A stretch of DNA of 64,000 nucleotides from Pyropia haitanensis (taxonomy: Eukaryota; Rhodophyta; Bangiophyceae; Bangiales; Bangiaceae): assembly GCA_008729055.1 (NCBI GenBank), contig SDUX01000105.1:1-64000 (forward strand). Reading direction: 5' to 3'. A model generated the notes under the pieces. It had not been told where the DNA came from. It made no database searches and saw only the letters and a program-made list of their open reading frames with translations. A program made the position numbers and the translations under genes. Positions 43,715 to 54,117 of this stretch are shown here, one piece after another (position 1 is the stretch's first letter; every line of letters starts with the position of its first letter).

Positions 43715-45273
43715 CGTTGGGGGGGGGGGGCACACGGGAGGGTGGAGAGAGCGGGAGGGGGGCGCAAGAGGGCGGGGGGGGGGAAAGCGGGGGGTAGCAG
43801 AATGAACAAAAAAAAAGAAAAAGAAAAGCCTTGAAGGTGAGGACGGAGATGCCAAGGTGGGTGGAGGGGGAAAAAGGGGGGACGGGCAGACTGAAAAACA
43901 GAAGCGAGGAGACTGCAAGGACGACGGGGTGAGAGCGTCGGGGGGGTGGGGGGGGGCGCTGTCGCGTCGGTGACGCCACCGCCAGCTACGCGGCAGGCCG
44001 CCACCGGCGGCGGCGGCAAGACGGCGGCCGTCGGCTGTGCCGGCCACCCGGCCGCAAAAGGGGGAACTCCGAGCCGGGCGGCCGCGGCCGTCGGGGGCGT
44101 CCCCGACGGCGCGTCGCACAGCGGCACCACAGCAGACCCGCCGGCAGTGCGTGCGGCAGAGGCGTGTTTTGGCGCGATCCGCGCGGCCGCCCGACCGTTT
44201 TGGGGGTGCAAGGCCCATTCGTCGCTGTATTTCCGTGCGGCATGATTTCCCTGGCCTCAAGATCAGAAAACTACCTCCCACCGCCACGACGGCGGCGGTG
44301 AGATCCACGTGTCACACCTGCCGCCACCATTCACAGGGAGCAGGCGTCCACGCGATTGCCCGTACGGAACGCGCCCACGCTGAAGGTGCCTGACAAAGAG
44401 GGTCGCAGAGACTGGTGCGGCGTTGGAGCGGGTCTGAGGGGGGGATCGGCATCCAGACGTGTGCTGGAAGCTTGCGCAGTGGCGCCTGTGCGGCCCTCCA
44501 GAGTCGTCCTCTTCACAATCGAAACCCGGACGAAACCAGTGGCCAGTGAGCGGCCCATGGGCGGGCGGCGCCATGTACCCCCCCCGCAGCGGGTCCACTC
44601 CATTCGCACGGCCGTTACCGGGTGTGTACGAGGGGTTGTCTGTACGGAAGCGCTTTGGGAGACGTCGTGCGGGGGGGGGGAGGGGGGCGGCGGGCCGCTC
44701 CCCTCCCCAGACCCCTCTGTTCTCTACGACTGTTGCGGGGGACCGTGATAGAGGGTGGGGGCCAGGGCAGGCGAGTCACCGCTGCAGTGATGGGAGCGGC
44801 GAGGAGGGTTATACCGTCGAGCCGCCTGCGCCGTGCGACTGCCGAAAGCTGGAAGGACGAAACAGACGGAGCAGAAGACAGGATTGGCACACACCATGGT
44901 GGGGTGCGGCGCACCGCGGCGGCGACGACCTACCCACAGGGGGACAAGGTCCATGGATTCGCGACCAATTCCGTCTTATTCATCAGAAGAGTCAAGGACA
45001 TTTTTTGCGAAAGCGCTTTCAGTCTGGGACTAAGGTGGCCGTCTCGGGGACAAGTCCAAGGGCTTGAACGCCTGCCCCCTCAAAGCGTCTGGTCTTGCCT
45101 TCGTCGTCGGCAGGCCTCCCTCATCGCTGCGCTCTTGCATCGCTCGGGCCGGAGCGCTGCTGCGGTCGTGCACCTGCTCCCGAGACGGACGAGTTTGTGC
45201 TACTCATCCCAGGCCTGCTCGCCGTGGCGTCTCTCCGTCGCCGGCTCCCCGTCTCCCACCAGCCGCCCTACCA
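43715..45273. other. Divergent intergenic region between TONSOKU-like and NOL8-like genes
   Basis: About 1.56 kb separating two start codons that point away from each other, so it should hold both promoters. It is of moderate composition from 44200. No further gene is recognised. Confidence 0.5.
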
Positions 45274-45771
45274 ATGGCGTCTGCGGTGGCCACGACGGAG
45301 CGGGCGCTCCCCGACTCCCCCCCCCCCCCTTCACGCCCACGCCCACCCGCCTCTGCCTCCGCGGCCTCCCACCGACCGTCCCCGACGCGGCCATCATCGC
45401 CGCCCTCTCCGCGTTTGGCACCCCCCTCCCCGCGGCCGCCCCCACCGTCGACCGCGTCCGGCACGGCCTCGCGTACGCGACGCTGCTGCCGCGCGGCGGC
45501 GCCGCGGTCGCTGACGCGGTGCGCGCCCTCGACGGGTGTGCGTGGGGGGGGGGGGTGCTCCGGCTGGGCGTTGCGCTGCCGCCGTGGACCGCCCGCCTGC
45601 ACGCCGAGTGGGCGGCGACGGCGGCCGCCGCCGCGGCCGCGGCCGACGCGGCGGCCGCCGCGGGCGGCGGCGGCGGCGGCGGGGAGAAGGCGGCGGCGGG
45701 GGAGCCGCCGCCGTGGGGGACCTGTGGCGTCTCTGAGTTTCGGCTCAAGCGGCGGTGGCGACGGCGGGCGC

Positions 45772-45822
<51 letters not shown>

Positions 45823-46776
45823 GCGGCGCGGTCGAGCCCGCCTATATCGAGCGTGTGTTTCGGACGGGCGCGGTGGAGCGGCGGGAGGCGGACCTGGCGT
45901 GGGCGACCACCACCGCCACGGGGGGGGGGGGGAGGGGGAGGGCGGCGCCGGGGCCGAGCGCTGGGACCCGCTCTTCCAGCGCCCGACGCGGCGGCGGCGG
46001 GTGGCCGCCGCCGCCGTCGCCGCCGCCGCGGCCGCCGCGGCGGCCGCGTGGGCGCCCCGGTCGGGTGCGGCCGCCGCCGGCCGGGGCGTGGAGGTGTTTG
46101 TGTCTGACGACGAGGGCGGGCGCACCGCGGCGGGGACGCGCGGTGGGGGAGGGGGGGGGGGGCGGGTGTCGGCGACGCCCGCCCGCCGCCGCCGCCACCT
46201 GGCCGGGGCGGCGGTGACGCGGCGCTGCTGAGCTACTCGATGGACTTTTTCGGGGGGGGTGGCGGCGCGCCTGCCGCCGTCGCGGCGGCCCCTGTGGAGG
46301 AGCGGGGGGTGGAGGTGTTGGGGTTGGACGAGGATGACGACCGGGTCGGCGGGCGCGCGGGTGGGCCTGAGCGGGACGCAGCGGCGGACGTTGCGGCGGC
46401 GGCGGCGGCGGCCGCCGCCGCCGCCGCCGCCGCCGCCACCGCGCCGTCGACCGAGCGCGGGGTGGAGGTGTTTGCGTCGGACGAGGAGGGCGCGGCGGCG
46501 GCGGCGGCCGCCGCCGCTGACGGGGCCCCCTCCACGGACAGCGACGATGGCGACGAGGACGACGGTGGCGGCGGCGACGGCACTGGCGTGGCCGCCGTCG
46601 CGTCCCGCGCGTCGACTAGGGCGTCGGGCGGGGCCGACGACGCGCTGCCGCCGGCGGCGGGGGGCGGCGCGACGGGCGGGCGCGCCGCGCGCCGCGGCGG
46701 GCGTCTGCCGCCCGCGGGGGACGGCACGCAGGCGCTGGTGGCGTACTCGATGGACTTTTTCGGGGGGGGGGCGTGA
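45274..46776 (+). CDS. RRM protein, NOL8-like, with acidic C-terminus
   Basis: The ATG at 45274 gives MASAVATTERALPDS. After a C run the frame continues as TRLCLRGLPPTVPDAAIIAA ... VDRVRHGLAYATLL ... LDGCAWGGGVLRLGVAL, an RRM whose second half (W-x-G-G-x-L, then RLHAEW) resembles nucleolar protein 8, a ribosome-assembly factor. The C-terminal half carries short repeats: GVEV plus acidic residues three times (near 46087, 46307, 46462) and YSMDFFGG twice (near 46232-46258 and 46744-46770). The stop is at 46774-46776. Frame changes occur only at homopolymers (about 45320-45335, 45920-45935, 46145-46162) and cancel out. The NOL8 assignment rests on the RRM pattern alone. Confidence 0.55.
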
Positions 46777-47072
46777 GTGGGACGGGGGGGGGGGCGGGTC
46801 CCGGCAGACGCTGGCCGCCACCACCGCGCGGGGCGACGGCGACTCCCTCCGGGCCACCGCCGGCCGACGCACTCGTCACACCGCGTCCCTGGTCTGGTGC
46901 TCTGGTGGGTGGCGTGACCCCGCGCGGCGGCCGACGAGGTGCTCGACGGCGTCGGCAGACGGGGCAGACGGGCGGCCGTCGACGGCGACCGCCGCCGCCG
47001 TGTCGTGCGCGGCTCGTCGGCGACGCTACGCCGCGGGCGGCACCCGCCACCTTGCCCCTCCCTCCCTCGTTT
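46777..47072. other. Short convergent intergenic region
   Basis: 296 bp between the ends of the NOL8-like gene (plus) and cardiolipin synthase (minus). Nothing further is recognised. Confidence 0.5.
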
Positions 47073-48589
47073 TCACGCGACGGGGGGATCACACGGGGGG
47101 CCCGCGCTTGCCCCCCCCCTTCCCCCCTTGCCCCCCCCCCCCGCCCCCCACCGAAAGACCGCCGACTCCTTGGCCCACAGCGCGTAGTAGACGTACCCCC
47201 CAAACGAGCCGACCGTCGTTGCCGCCGTCGTGGCGGCCAGCAGCGGCACCGCCGCGGACGCGTCGAGCGGCACCGCCGACGCGGCCGACGCGAGGGCGAC
47301 CGCGCACAGCGACAGCTGCAGCGCCGTGTTGACCTTGGAGATGCGCAGCGGCTCGATGACCAGGGGGGGGGCATCCGACGACTAGACGGGAGGGGAGGGG
47401 GGGGGGGGCGGCCGGCGGCGGTGCAAACGAGGGCATGGAGAGAGGAAGGACGGCCACCGCGGGGAGCGCCATGGACATGGCAAGAGCAACGGGGAGGCGG
47501 CCACACGGTAATGGCGAGCATCCCCACACGGGGCACGTCAGTCGCTGTCTCGTGCCGCGTGCCGCGCACACCCACACCGGCCAGGAGCCACGCGACGACA
47601 CGCACGCGCCATCCCTTCCCCCCCTCACTTGTCACTGCGAGTGCCCCTCGTCGGCTCCCGCCGCCACCCACCGTACCTTCAGAAACGTGGACGCCGCGCC
47701 GACCTGCCGCAGCCGCCGGTACCGGATGACCGCGGCGCCGACGAGGAGCACCGCGTCGCGGGCAACGACGAGCGCCGCGACGTAGGCGGGCATCAGGGAC
47801 TGGGCGGCGAGCGCGACGGTGACAACGTTGATGAGCACCTGGCGCGATCAAAGGGGGCGGGGGGGGGGGGAAGAGGGTGCAGGGTGCAGAGCGGGGGGAC
47901 CGCGCTCGGCCATGGAGCGCGACGCGGCCAGCCACCGCCTCGCCCCTTGAAACGTCAGCCACACCGCGCCGCCGGCCGCGCCCTTGGCCCCACGGCAGCG
48001 CCCATTGCACCCTCGGTCGACTGCCGCTGCGGCAGCCCACCCCTGGAGGCATCCACGCGGCCCGCTGCTGCCACACTGGGCCAGCAACCCCCCCCCCACC
48101 CCCCCCCCCCCCGCCCCCACACCCCCACCCCCCGCCGTCGTACCTTGTCTGCCAGCGGGTCCAGGTAGCTGCCGAGGACGCTCCCCCACCCGTACCGCCG
48201 CGCCAGCGTGCCGTCCACCCAGTCCGACGCGCCCGCCAGCAGCACCCCCCCCAGCGCCGCGTCGTACGCGCCGCCCGCAATCGCGGCGCCGAGCAGCGGC
48301 GTCGCGGCCAGGCGCGTCAGCGTAATCGCGTTGGGCACGTGCCGCGCGCGGGACGCGGCCCACCCGCCGCCGCCGCCGCCGCCGCCGTCGCCGCCGCCGC
48401 CGTCGCCACCATCCTTCCCGCCGGCTGCGCCGCCGTCACCCCCGCCGCCGCCGCCGCCGCCGTCCCGCCCGCCGCCGTCGGGCGGCCGCGATGGTGGCAG
48501 CGGTGGGGTGGTGGCGGCCCACCGGCGGCGGCCGCCGTCGCCACCCCCACCCCCACCCCCACCCCACCCACCAAGCGTCCAGCCACCCC

Positions 48590-48646
<57 letters not shown>

Positions 48647-49160
48647 TGCCGCCGCCGCCGCCACCGCCGGCCGCATCGGCGACACGGGCGGCGGCGGCCC
48701 GCCACGCCGCCGCCTGCGCCGCCACGCCGACGCGGCGCGGCGCGACAGGGGCCGCGAATCGGTCGCCCCAGCCGCCGCCGCCGCCGCCGCCACCACCGCT
48801 GCCGACGCGGCCGCCGCCGCTGCTGCCGCCGCCGCTGCCGACGCCAACGCCCGCGTCCACACCCCACGCCCCCCACCAGCGATCGCCCCCCGCGGCGGTG
48901 ACGGCGGCAGCGGCGGTGGGGCGGGTGGCGGCGGCGGCGGCGGCGGCGGCAGCGACGGCGGCCGGCGGCGGCGGCGGCCGCCACCCGCCGCCCGCCGCCG
49001 CGGCGGACAGGCCGCCGCCGCCGCGGGCGCGCGCACAGGCCGCCGCGGCAGCGGCGACGGCGGCGGCGGCGCGGCCGCCGCGGGCCGCGGCGGCGCCCGT
49101 CGCCGCCCGCGTCATGGCGGCGGCGGCGGCGGCGGCGGGGACGCCGCGGCCGGCGGCCAT
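47073..49160 (-). CDS. CLS: Cardiolipin synthase (CDP-alcohol phosphatidyltransferase), 3 exons
   Basis: It joins CDP-diacylglycerol and phosphatidylglycerol to make cardiolipin in the mitochondrial inner membrane. Exon A is 48144-49160: an Arg/Ala-rich N-terminus fitting a mitochondrial transit peptide, a very long Gly-rich linker, then HVPNAITLTRLAATP and the CDP-OH-P signature D316-G-x2-A-R-x8-G-x3-D334-x3-D338. The intron is 47839-48143 (GTACGA...CAG). Exon B is 47677-47838 (LINVVTVALAAQSLMPAYVA, VARDAVLL). The next intron is 47352-47676 (GTACGG...GAG). Exon C is 47073-47351 (PLRISKVNTALQL, a eukaryotic CLS hallmark, then hydrophobic helices). Both introns are phase 0. About 485 aa; the Gly-rich tail after VFRW may be altered by a C-run length error. 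Confidence 0.87.
48540..48665 (+). repeat. CCA and CCG triplet runs inside cardiolipin synthase
   Basis: (CCACCC)n followed by (CCG)n of roughly 60 bp. On the coding strand they encode the poly-Gly linker. Confidence 0.8.
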
Positions 49161-50231
49161 GGCGCCCCCCGCCGCCGCGTACCCGCGGGCGGCAGCGGCG
49201 GCGGCGGTGGTCGTGGCGACGGGCGGTCGGGGGGGGCGTCGAGCCGGCAGCGGTGGGGGGGGGGCGTCGAGCCGGAAGCGGTGGGGGGGGGGCGTCGAGC
49301 CGGCAGCGGTGGGGGGGGGGGGGTGGCCGCGGCGATGGGGAGGAGGGGTGGGGGGCGCGACACGGCGGGGGGGGGGATGGCGATGCAGCCGCGGGCGGCC
49401 GCGGGCGGCGCCGCTGCGAGGCGGCGGCGGCACGCACGTCTTTCTCCCTTTTCTTTTTTTTTTTTTTTTACAGGCGAAAACCGTGCACCGGTTGGTTGGA
49501 GCGGACGCGCCCGCCGCGGGCGGGCGGTCGCGGGCGTGCGTCTTGGCAGACGCGGGCGGCACCTGCGCGGCCGGCCAGCGCGGGCACGACGCCGCCGCCG
49601 CCGACGGCCGTGGCCGTCGACGACGGTGCGTGCGGTATCGATACGGATACGCTCTGTATGTACACAGTCGCACCAGCAGCGGCGCGCCCGCCGCGGCCAC
49701 CGCCCGCACCCATGGGCGGCGGCGGCCGGCCACCCGGCGTTGCCCGCGCCACTGGCCAACAGCCCGCGGCCGCCAGGCCGACCCGAGCCGCCCGCACCAC
49801 CGACCGCCGCCCGCGCCAGTGATGGCCACCCGCCCCCGCCGCCCGCTGGTGGCGACCCGCCCCCGCCGCCGCCGCCGCCGCCGCCGCCCACACCACCCCG
49901 CCCGCCGCCCACACAACGCCGCCGCCGCCAGGGCGGGGCGGCATCCCCTCCATCCTCCCTCCCCCCGCCTGTGGCACACCCTGCCCAAACGCGACGCTGC
50001 GCCGCGCCCGCGCCGCGTCCCAGCACCGCCGCACACCGCCGCCCCGCCGCCGCCCAGTGGCAGAGCTCGCCCCGCACCGCCCGGAAAAGTCTGTGTATCG
50101 GCGTGTGATGGCAGCGCCCGCGGGAGGGGCGGAGGGGGCAGGGGACGCACCTCTCTCTCGCCCGCAGCCCTCTGCGGCGACACGCCACACACACCCCACG
50201 CCCCCCCCCTCCCCCCCTCCCCCCCTCCCCC
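49161..50231. other. Intergenic, no gene supported
   Basis: Upstream of cardiolipin synthase and downstream of RPB5. It contains a 15-T run at about 49455-49469 followed by ACAG, G runs, and at 49850-49910 a CCGCC-rich stretch. Long open frames on both strands lack domains. Confidence 0.5.
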
Positions 50232-50867
50232 TCAGCCGACGCAAAGCCGGTACGTGCAGTAGCGCCCCGCCGTCTCAGACGGCCGCGTGATCTTCATCAC
50301 CTGCCCCGCGGTGAGCCCATAGTACCGCGCCACCGCGTCCTTCTTTTGCACGCGCGGCAGCTGGGAGTCCTTGAGCTTGTACCGCGCGAGCAGGGCGGCC
50401 TTTTCGTCGTCCCCCAGCACCTCGTGCTTGGGCACCAGCACGTGCTTGGTGATGTTGATGAGCAGCTCGTTCTCCAGGAACAGCTCCAGCCGCACCGCCG
50501 GCTCCATCTCCCCCACCGCCTTGTTGGCCGACGGCGTCATGGGGCCCTGGAGCACGATAATCGCGCGGGACACGCCCTCGTTCATCAGCCGCCGCTTGTA
50601 CTCGTCGACGGCGGCCTTGCCCAGCTTGACGTCGCGCGGGAAAAAGACGTAGATCTGGTCCGCCGCGTTGTTGCGGCGCTGCTTGAACATGGTCAGCGAC
50701 TCGCGCGAGTAGCCGCTGGCGGTGAAGTTGTTCTCAAACTCGGCCGCGGTCTTGCCCAGGTCCTCCGTGGACGTGTCCGAGATGACGTAGCCACGGTCGC
50801 GGAGCATCTCCAGGACCGTCCGGCGGACGCGGTAGAGGCGCGTGACCTCCGCCTCGACAGTCGACAT
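50232..50867 (-). CDS. RPB5: RNA polymerase I/II/III common subunit RPB5 (RPABC1)
   Basis: 211 aa, the usual length. The eukaryote-specific N-terminal jaw domain (EVTRLYRVRRTVLEMLRDRG, QIYVFFPRDVKLGK) is followed by the archaeal RpoH-like C-terminal domain (HVLVPKHEVLGDDEKAALLA, QLPRVQKKDAVARYYGL, GQVMKITRPSETAGRY, YRLCVG at the end). It is a shared subunit of all three nuclear polymerases, contacting downstream DNA. The start ATG (50865-50867) matches the family N-terminus. It has no intron. It is divergent from N-myristoyltransferase, with 599 bp between start codons. Confidence 0.97.
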   Translation of the reverse strand: MSTVEAEVTRLYRVRRTVLEMLRDRGYVISDTSTEDLGKTAAEFENNFTASGYSRESLTMFKQRRNNAADQIYVFFPRDVKLGKAAVDEYKRRLMNEGVSRAIIVLQGPMTPSANKAVGEMEPAVRLELFLENELLINITKHVLVPKHEVLGDDEKAALLARYKLKDSQLPRVQKKDAVARYYGLTAGQVMKITRPSETAGRYCTYRLCVG

Positions 50868-51466
50868 GGTGGGGATGGAAGGGGGAGAGGGGGAGAGGGA
50901 GGCGGTCAAGGGGACCACAGCGACACGGCCGGTGGGCGGGTGGGCAAAAGAAGTGTAGGGAACGGGGCAAGGGCCCCAGGGAAGATGGAAAGATGGGGTG
51001 GACAGGAGGCTCGCGCTCTCGAAAAGTGTGGCAAAGCTCACAGCAGCCTCGTGCCAAGAGCGCGGCACAGAGACAGACAGAGCAGGACAGCTCGGAAGGT
51101 AGGCGGTCGCACCGGCGCAACGTCCACGCTCGGTCGGCTACGGGAGCGACGGCGACGACGCGGCCAAGGCGAGCACAATCGGAATTTGGACGGTCATTGG
51201 CTCGCACTTGTCGCCACGTGGCAAGAATGAGCCTCGTGCCGCCCCAATCACTTGGGCGCCGCCGGCTCCCTCGTCATGTCTGGTGTGGCCGACGGCTCAC
51301 CTCCTGTACTGTACAGCACACGCTCGGACACGCCTGTGGCGCCCCCCATCATCCCCTGTCCCGCCTGCCGCCCCCCCCCCTGCCCCACCCTGTAGCGGTG
51401 CCGGCGCCGCCCCCCCCTCTGCGGCACTGTGGGGTGCAGAAGAGACCCGCTACTGCCCGCGCAACG
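50868..51466. promoter_or_regulatory. Bidirectional promoter region RPB5 / NMT
   Basis: 599 bp between two divergent start codons. No TATA box is obvious. It contains purine/pyrimidine-rich stretches next to each gene (GGGGAGAGGGGGAGAGGGAGG near 50885). Confidence 0.55.
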
Positions 51467-53059
51467 ATGGCTCCCGACGACGGGGCGGAGCGGGCGGCCG
51501 ATCCCGCGCCGCCGCCGTCGGCGACCGACAGCCCGCCGGCGGCCGCCGCGGACGCGTCGGACGCTGCTGCCAATGGCGTCGAGGCCGCCATTGCCGCGGG
51601 GGTGGCCGCCCTAGGCGGCAGCGGTGACTCGCCAGCGACGGCGCCGGGGACGACAACGGCGACGGGGACGACGACGGCGACAGCGACGGAGGCGGCGGCG
51701 GCCGCGGCGGCGGCCGCGGCCGAGTCAGAGGGTGGGCTCGCCGGGGGCGGGGGGGTGGGAGGTGGCGCCGCCCCGACTGACCGCCGCGCGCGGGCACCTG
51801 CCGCGTCGCCGGGGGGGGAGGGGTCCACCGCGGTGGTGGGGGGGGCGGCGGCCGGCGGCGGCGGCGCACGTGGCGGCGGCGGCAGTGGCGCGCCCGTGCA
51901 CGCGTTTTGGGACACGCAACCAGTACCCCGGCTGGACGACGCGGAGCTGGCCGACGCGGGGTCGGGCGCGCCCATTGACCCGCTGATCAAGGTGTCGGAC
52001 ATCCCCGCCACCCCCTACGCGCTGCTGCCCCAGTTTGAGTGGTCCGACGTGGACGTGACGGACGATGGCCAGCTGGCCGAAGCGTACAAGCTGCTCAACG
52101 CCAACTATGTGGAGGACGACGACGCCATGTTCCGCTTTGACTACTCGACCGACTTCCTCCGGTGGGCGCTGCTGCCCCCGGGGTGGCGGCCCGAGTGGCA
52201 CCTCGGCGTGCGCGTGGCGGGGGGTGGCAAGCTGGTGGCCCTCATCACCGCCATCCCCGCGCGGGTCGCGGTGTACACGACTGGCCTGCCCGCCGTGGAG
52301 ATTAACTTCCTGTGCGTGCACAAGAAGCTGCGCGCCAAGCGGCTGGCACCGGTGCTGATCAAGGAGATCACACGGCGGGTGAACCGGCGCAACATTTGGC
52401 AGGCCGCCTACACGGCCGGCGTTGTGCTGCCGTCGCCGGTGGTGCGGTGCCAGTACTGGCACCGGTCGCTGTCGCCAAAGATGCTCATCGAGATGGGCTT
52501 CTCGCGGCTGCCGCCGCGGCGCACCCTCTCCGCCCACCTCCGCCTCAACGCGCTGCCGCCAAAGCCCGCCACGCCCGGCCTGCGGCCAATGGAGGCCCGC
52601 GACGTGGCTGCGGTGACGGCGCTCCTCCGCGCCTACCTCGCCACGTACGACCTTGGGGTGGTGTGGGATGAGGACGAGGTGCGTCACTGGCTGCTGCCCC
52701 GCAAGGGCGTCGTCTACTCGTACGTGGTGGCGGCGGCCGACGGGACCATCACGGACGTGGGGAGCTTCTACTCGCTGCCCAGCAGTGTGCTGCGGCACCC
52801 GCGGTACAAGACGCTCGAGGCGGCCTACTCGTTTTATAACGCCGTCACCGTGACGGACCTGACCGTTCTGATGAAGGACATGCTGATCATGGCGCGCAAT
52901 GAGGGGTTTGCACTCTTCAACGCCCTCGACCTGATGCAGAACGCAACGACGTTTGCGGACCTCAAGTTCAGCATTGGCGACGGCTGCCTCAACTACTACC
53001 TGTACAACTGGCGGTGTCGACCGATGGCACCGGAGCGGAACTCGCTGGTGTTGTTGTGA
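51467..53059 (+). CDS. NMT1: Glycylpeptide N-tetradecanoyltransferase (N-myristoyltransferase)
   Basis: It transfers myristate from myristoyl-CoA to N-terminal Gly of proteins in the cytosol. 530 aa from the ATG at 51467. Residues 1-140 are Ala/Gly-rich and probably disordered. The two GNAT-type halves follow: FWDTQPVPRL, then EINFLCVHKKLRAKRLAPVL (signature 1, from E278), KFSIGDGCLNYYLYNW (signature 2, 500-515; the usual first Gly of KFGxGDG is Ser) and the C-terminal Leu whose carboxylate serves as catalytic base. It is intronless. It is longer than fungal NMT because of the N-terminal extension. Confidence 0.97.
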   Translation: MAPDDGAERAADPAPPPSATDSPPAAAADASDAAANGVEAAIAAGVAALGGSGDSPATAPGTTTATGTTTATATEAAAAAAAAAAESEGGLAGGGGVGGGAAPTDRRARAPAASPGGEGSTAVVGGAAAGGGGARGGGGSGAPVHAFWDTQPVPRLDDAELADAGSGAPIDPLIKVSDIPATPYALLPQFEWSDVDVTDDGQLAEAYKLLNANYVEDDDAMFRFDYSTDFLRWALLPPGWRPEWHLGVRVAGGGKLVALITAIPARVAVYTTGLPAVEINFLCVHKKLRAKRLAPVLIKEITRRVNRRNIWQAAYTAGVVLPSPVVRCQYWHRSLSPKMLIEMGFSRLPPRRTLSAHLRLNALPPKPATPGLRPMEARDVAAVTALLRAYLATYDLGVVWDEDEVRHWLLPRKGVVYSYVVAAADGTITDVGSFYSLPSSVLRHPRYKTLEAAYSFYNAVTVTDLTVLMKDMLIMARNEGFALFNALDLMQNATTFADLKFSIGDGCLNYYLYNWRCRPMAPERNSLVLL

Positions 53060-54117
53060 GGCAGCTGGGATCGAGCCGGGTGAGGTGCGGCGGGAGGCGG
53101 GGAGGTGGGTGCAACGGGATGTGGGGAGGTGGGTGCGGCTGGAGATGGGCAGGTTGGTGCTGCGGCAGATCGGGAGGCGGGCTCGCATGGAGTGTCGCTC
53201 GCGAGGTGTGTTCGGGCGAAGGGTGAGCGCGGCGCCCAGCGGCATTCCACTGGCATTCCATTGGCAATCGATTTGTCGCTGATAAAAATTGAACAGGCCA
53301 GACAGTATGGAGAAATTAGTTCAACACCCAGGTAACTATCTGGCGACGTCGTATTTGTCTTCACTAATTTTACTGTCAGTGTACGCGACATGTCATGTTC
53401 CGTACCGCAGTGTTTCTTCCGCACAACCGAATTATTTTTCTGTCAGTGAAAGGGGCCGGCTCCGGCACGTCCCCCTGCTGTGGTCGTGATGAGCAGGTTC
53501 GCGCCTCCCTGCTGTTGTCTTCCCTTGCCTGGTTTGCTGTTTTAGACGCTGCCGGGCTTGCACTCCCCTCCGCGAGCGCTGCACTGGCCTCCGGTGCTGC
53601 GGTTCTTGTACCCCACCCACGCGTGTGCTCGGCAGACTCCGCTGTCTGCGCGGCCTGCACAGGACGCGCGCCCCTGCTGGTGACCGACGCGAACGACCGT
53701 CGCTGTCGCGGGGGGGGAGGGAAGGTCCCGCCCACCGCGGCACGTACGCGCACACGCGGTAGCCACCGTGCGCTGTGGGGGGGGGGGGGCGTGTGTGCGT
53801 CAACCCGCGGGTGACCGTCGCGGCCGCCGTGTGCTGCCGGCTCCCCATCCACGCCAGGCCGACCGCGTGGGCGTCGTCAGGGGTGAGGGGTCGGAGCGCG
53901 CGCGGCCGCCGCCCACGCCCGCTACCCCCGGGGGAGACGCTCCCGCTGCTCCCTGTTCGTCCGGCGCTACCGCCGATCGCGCAGGCGGTGGCACCGTCGT
54001 CCCGCCCCTGGTCTGCTGGTGCCGGCTGCACCACCTTTGGCCGCTTGGCTACCCGGTTGAGAGAAGGCGCCTCTGCGGTTCCCGTGACTGTCAGTCCTTG
54101 GACCGTAGGACGTCGTG
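53060..54117. other. Intergenic between NMT and Rab11, no gene recognised
   Basis: Contains an AT-richer stretch (53280-53460), probably NMT 3' flank, then GC-rich DNA leading to the Rab11 start. The words TTTTACTGTCAGTG (53367) and TTTTTCTGTCAGTG (53434) are near-repeats of unknown meaning. Confidence 0.5.

Noticed and set aside
37635..43805. A plus-strand open frame of more than 2,000 codons
   Set aside because: It runs antisense to the TONSOKU-like gene and is Pro/Arg/Ala low complexity. GC-rich triplet DNA lacks stops in several frames, so length is not evidence here.
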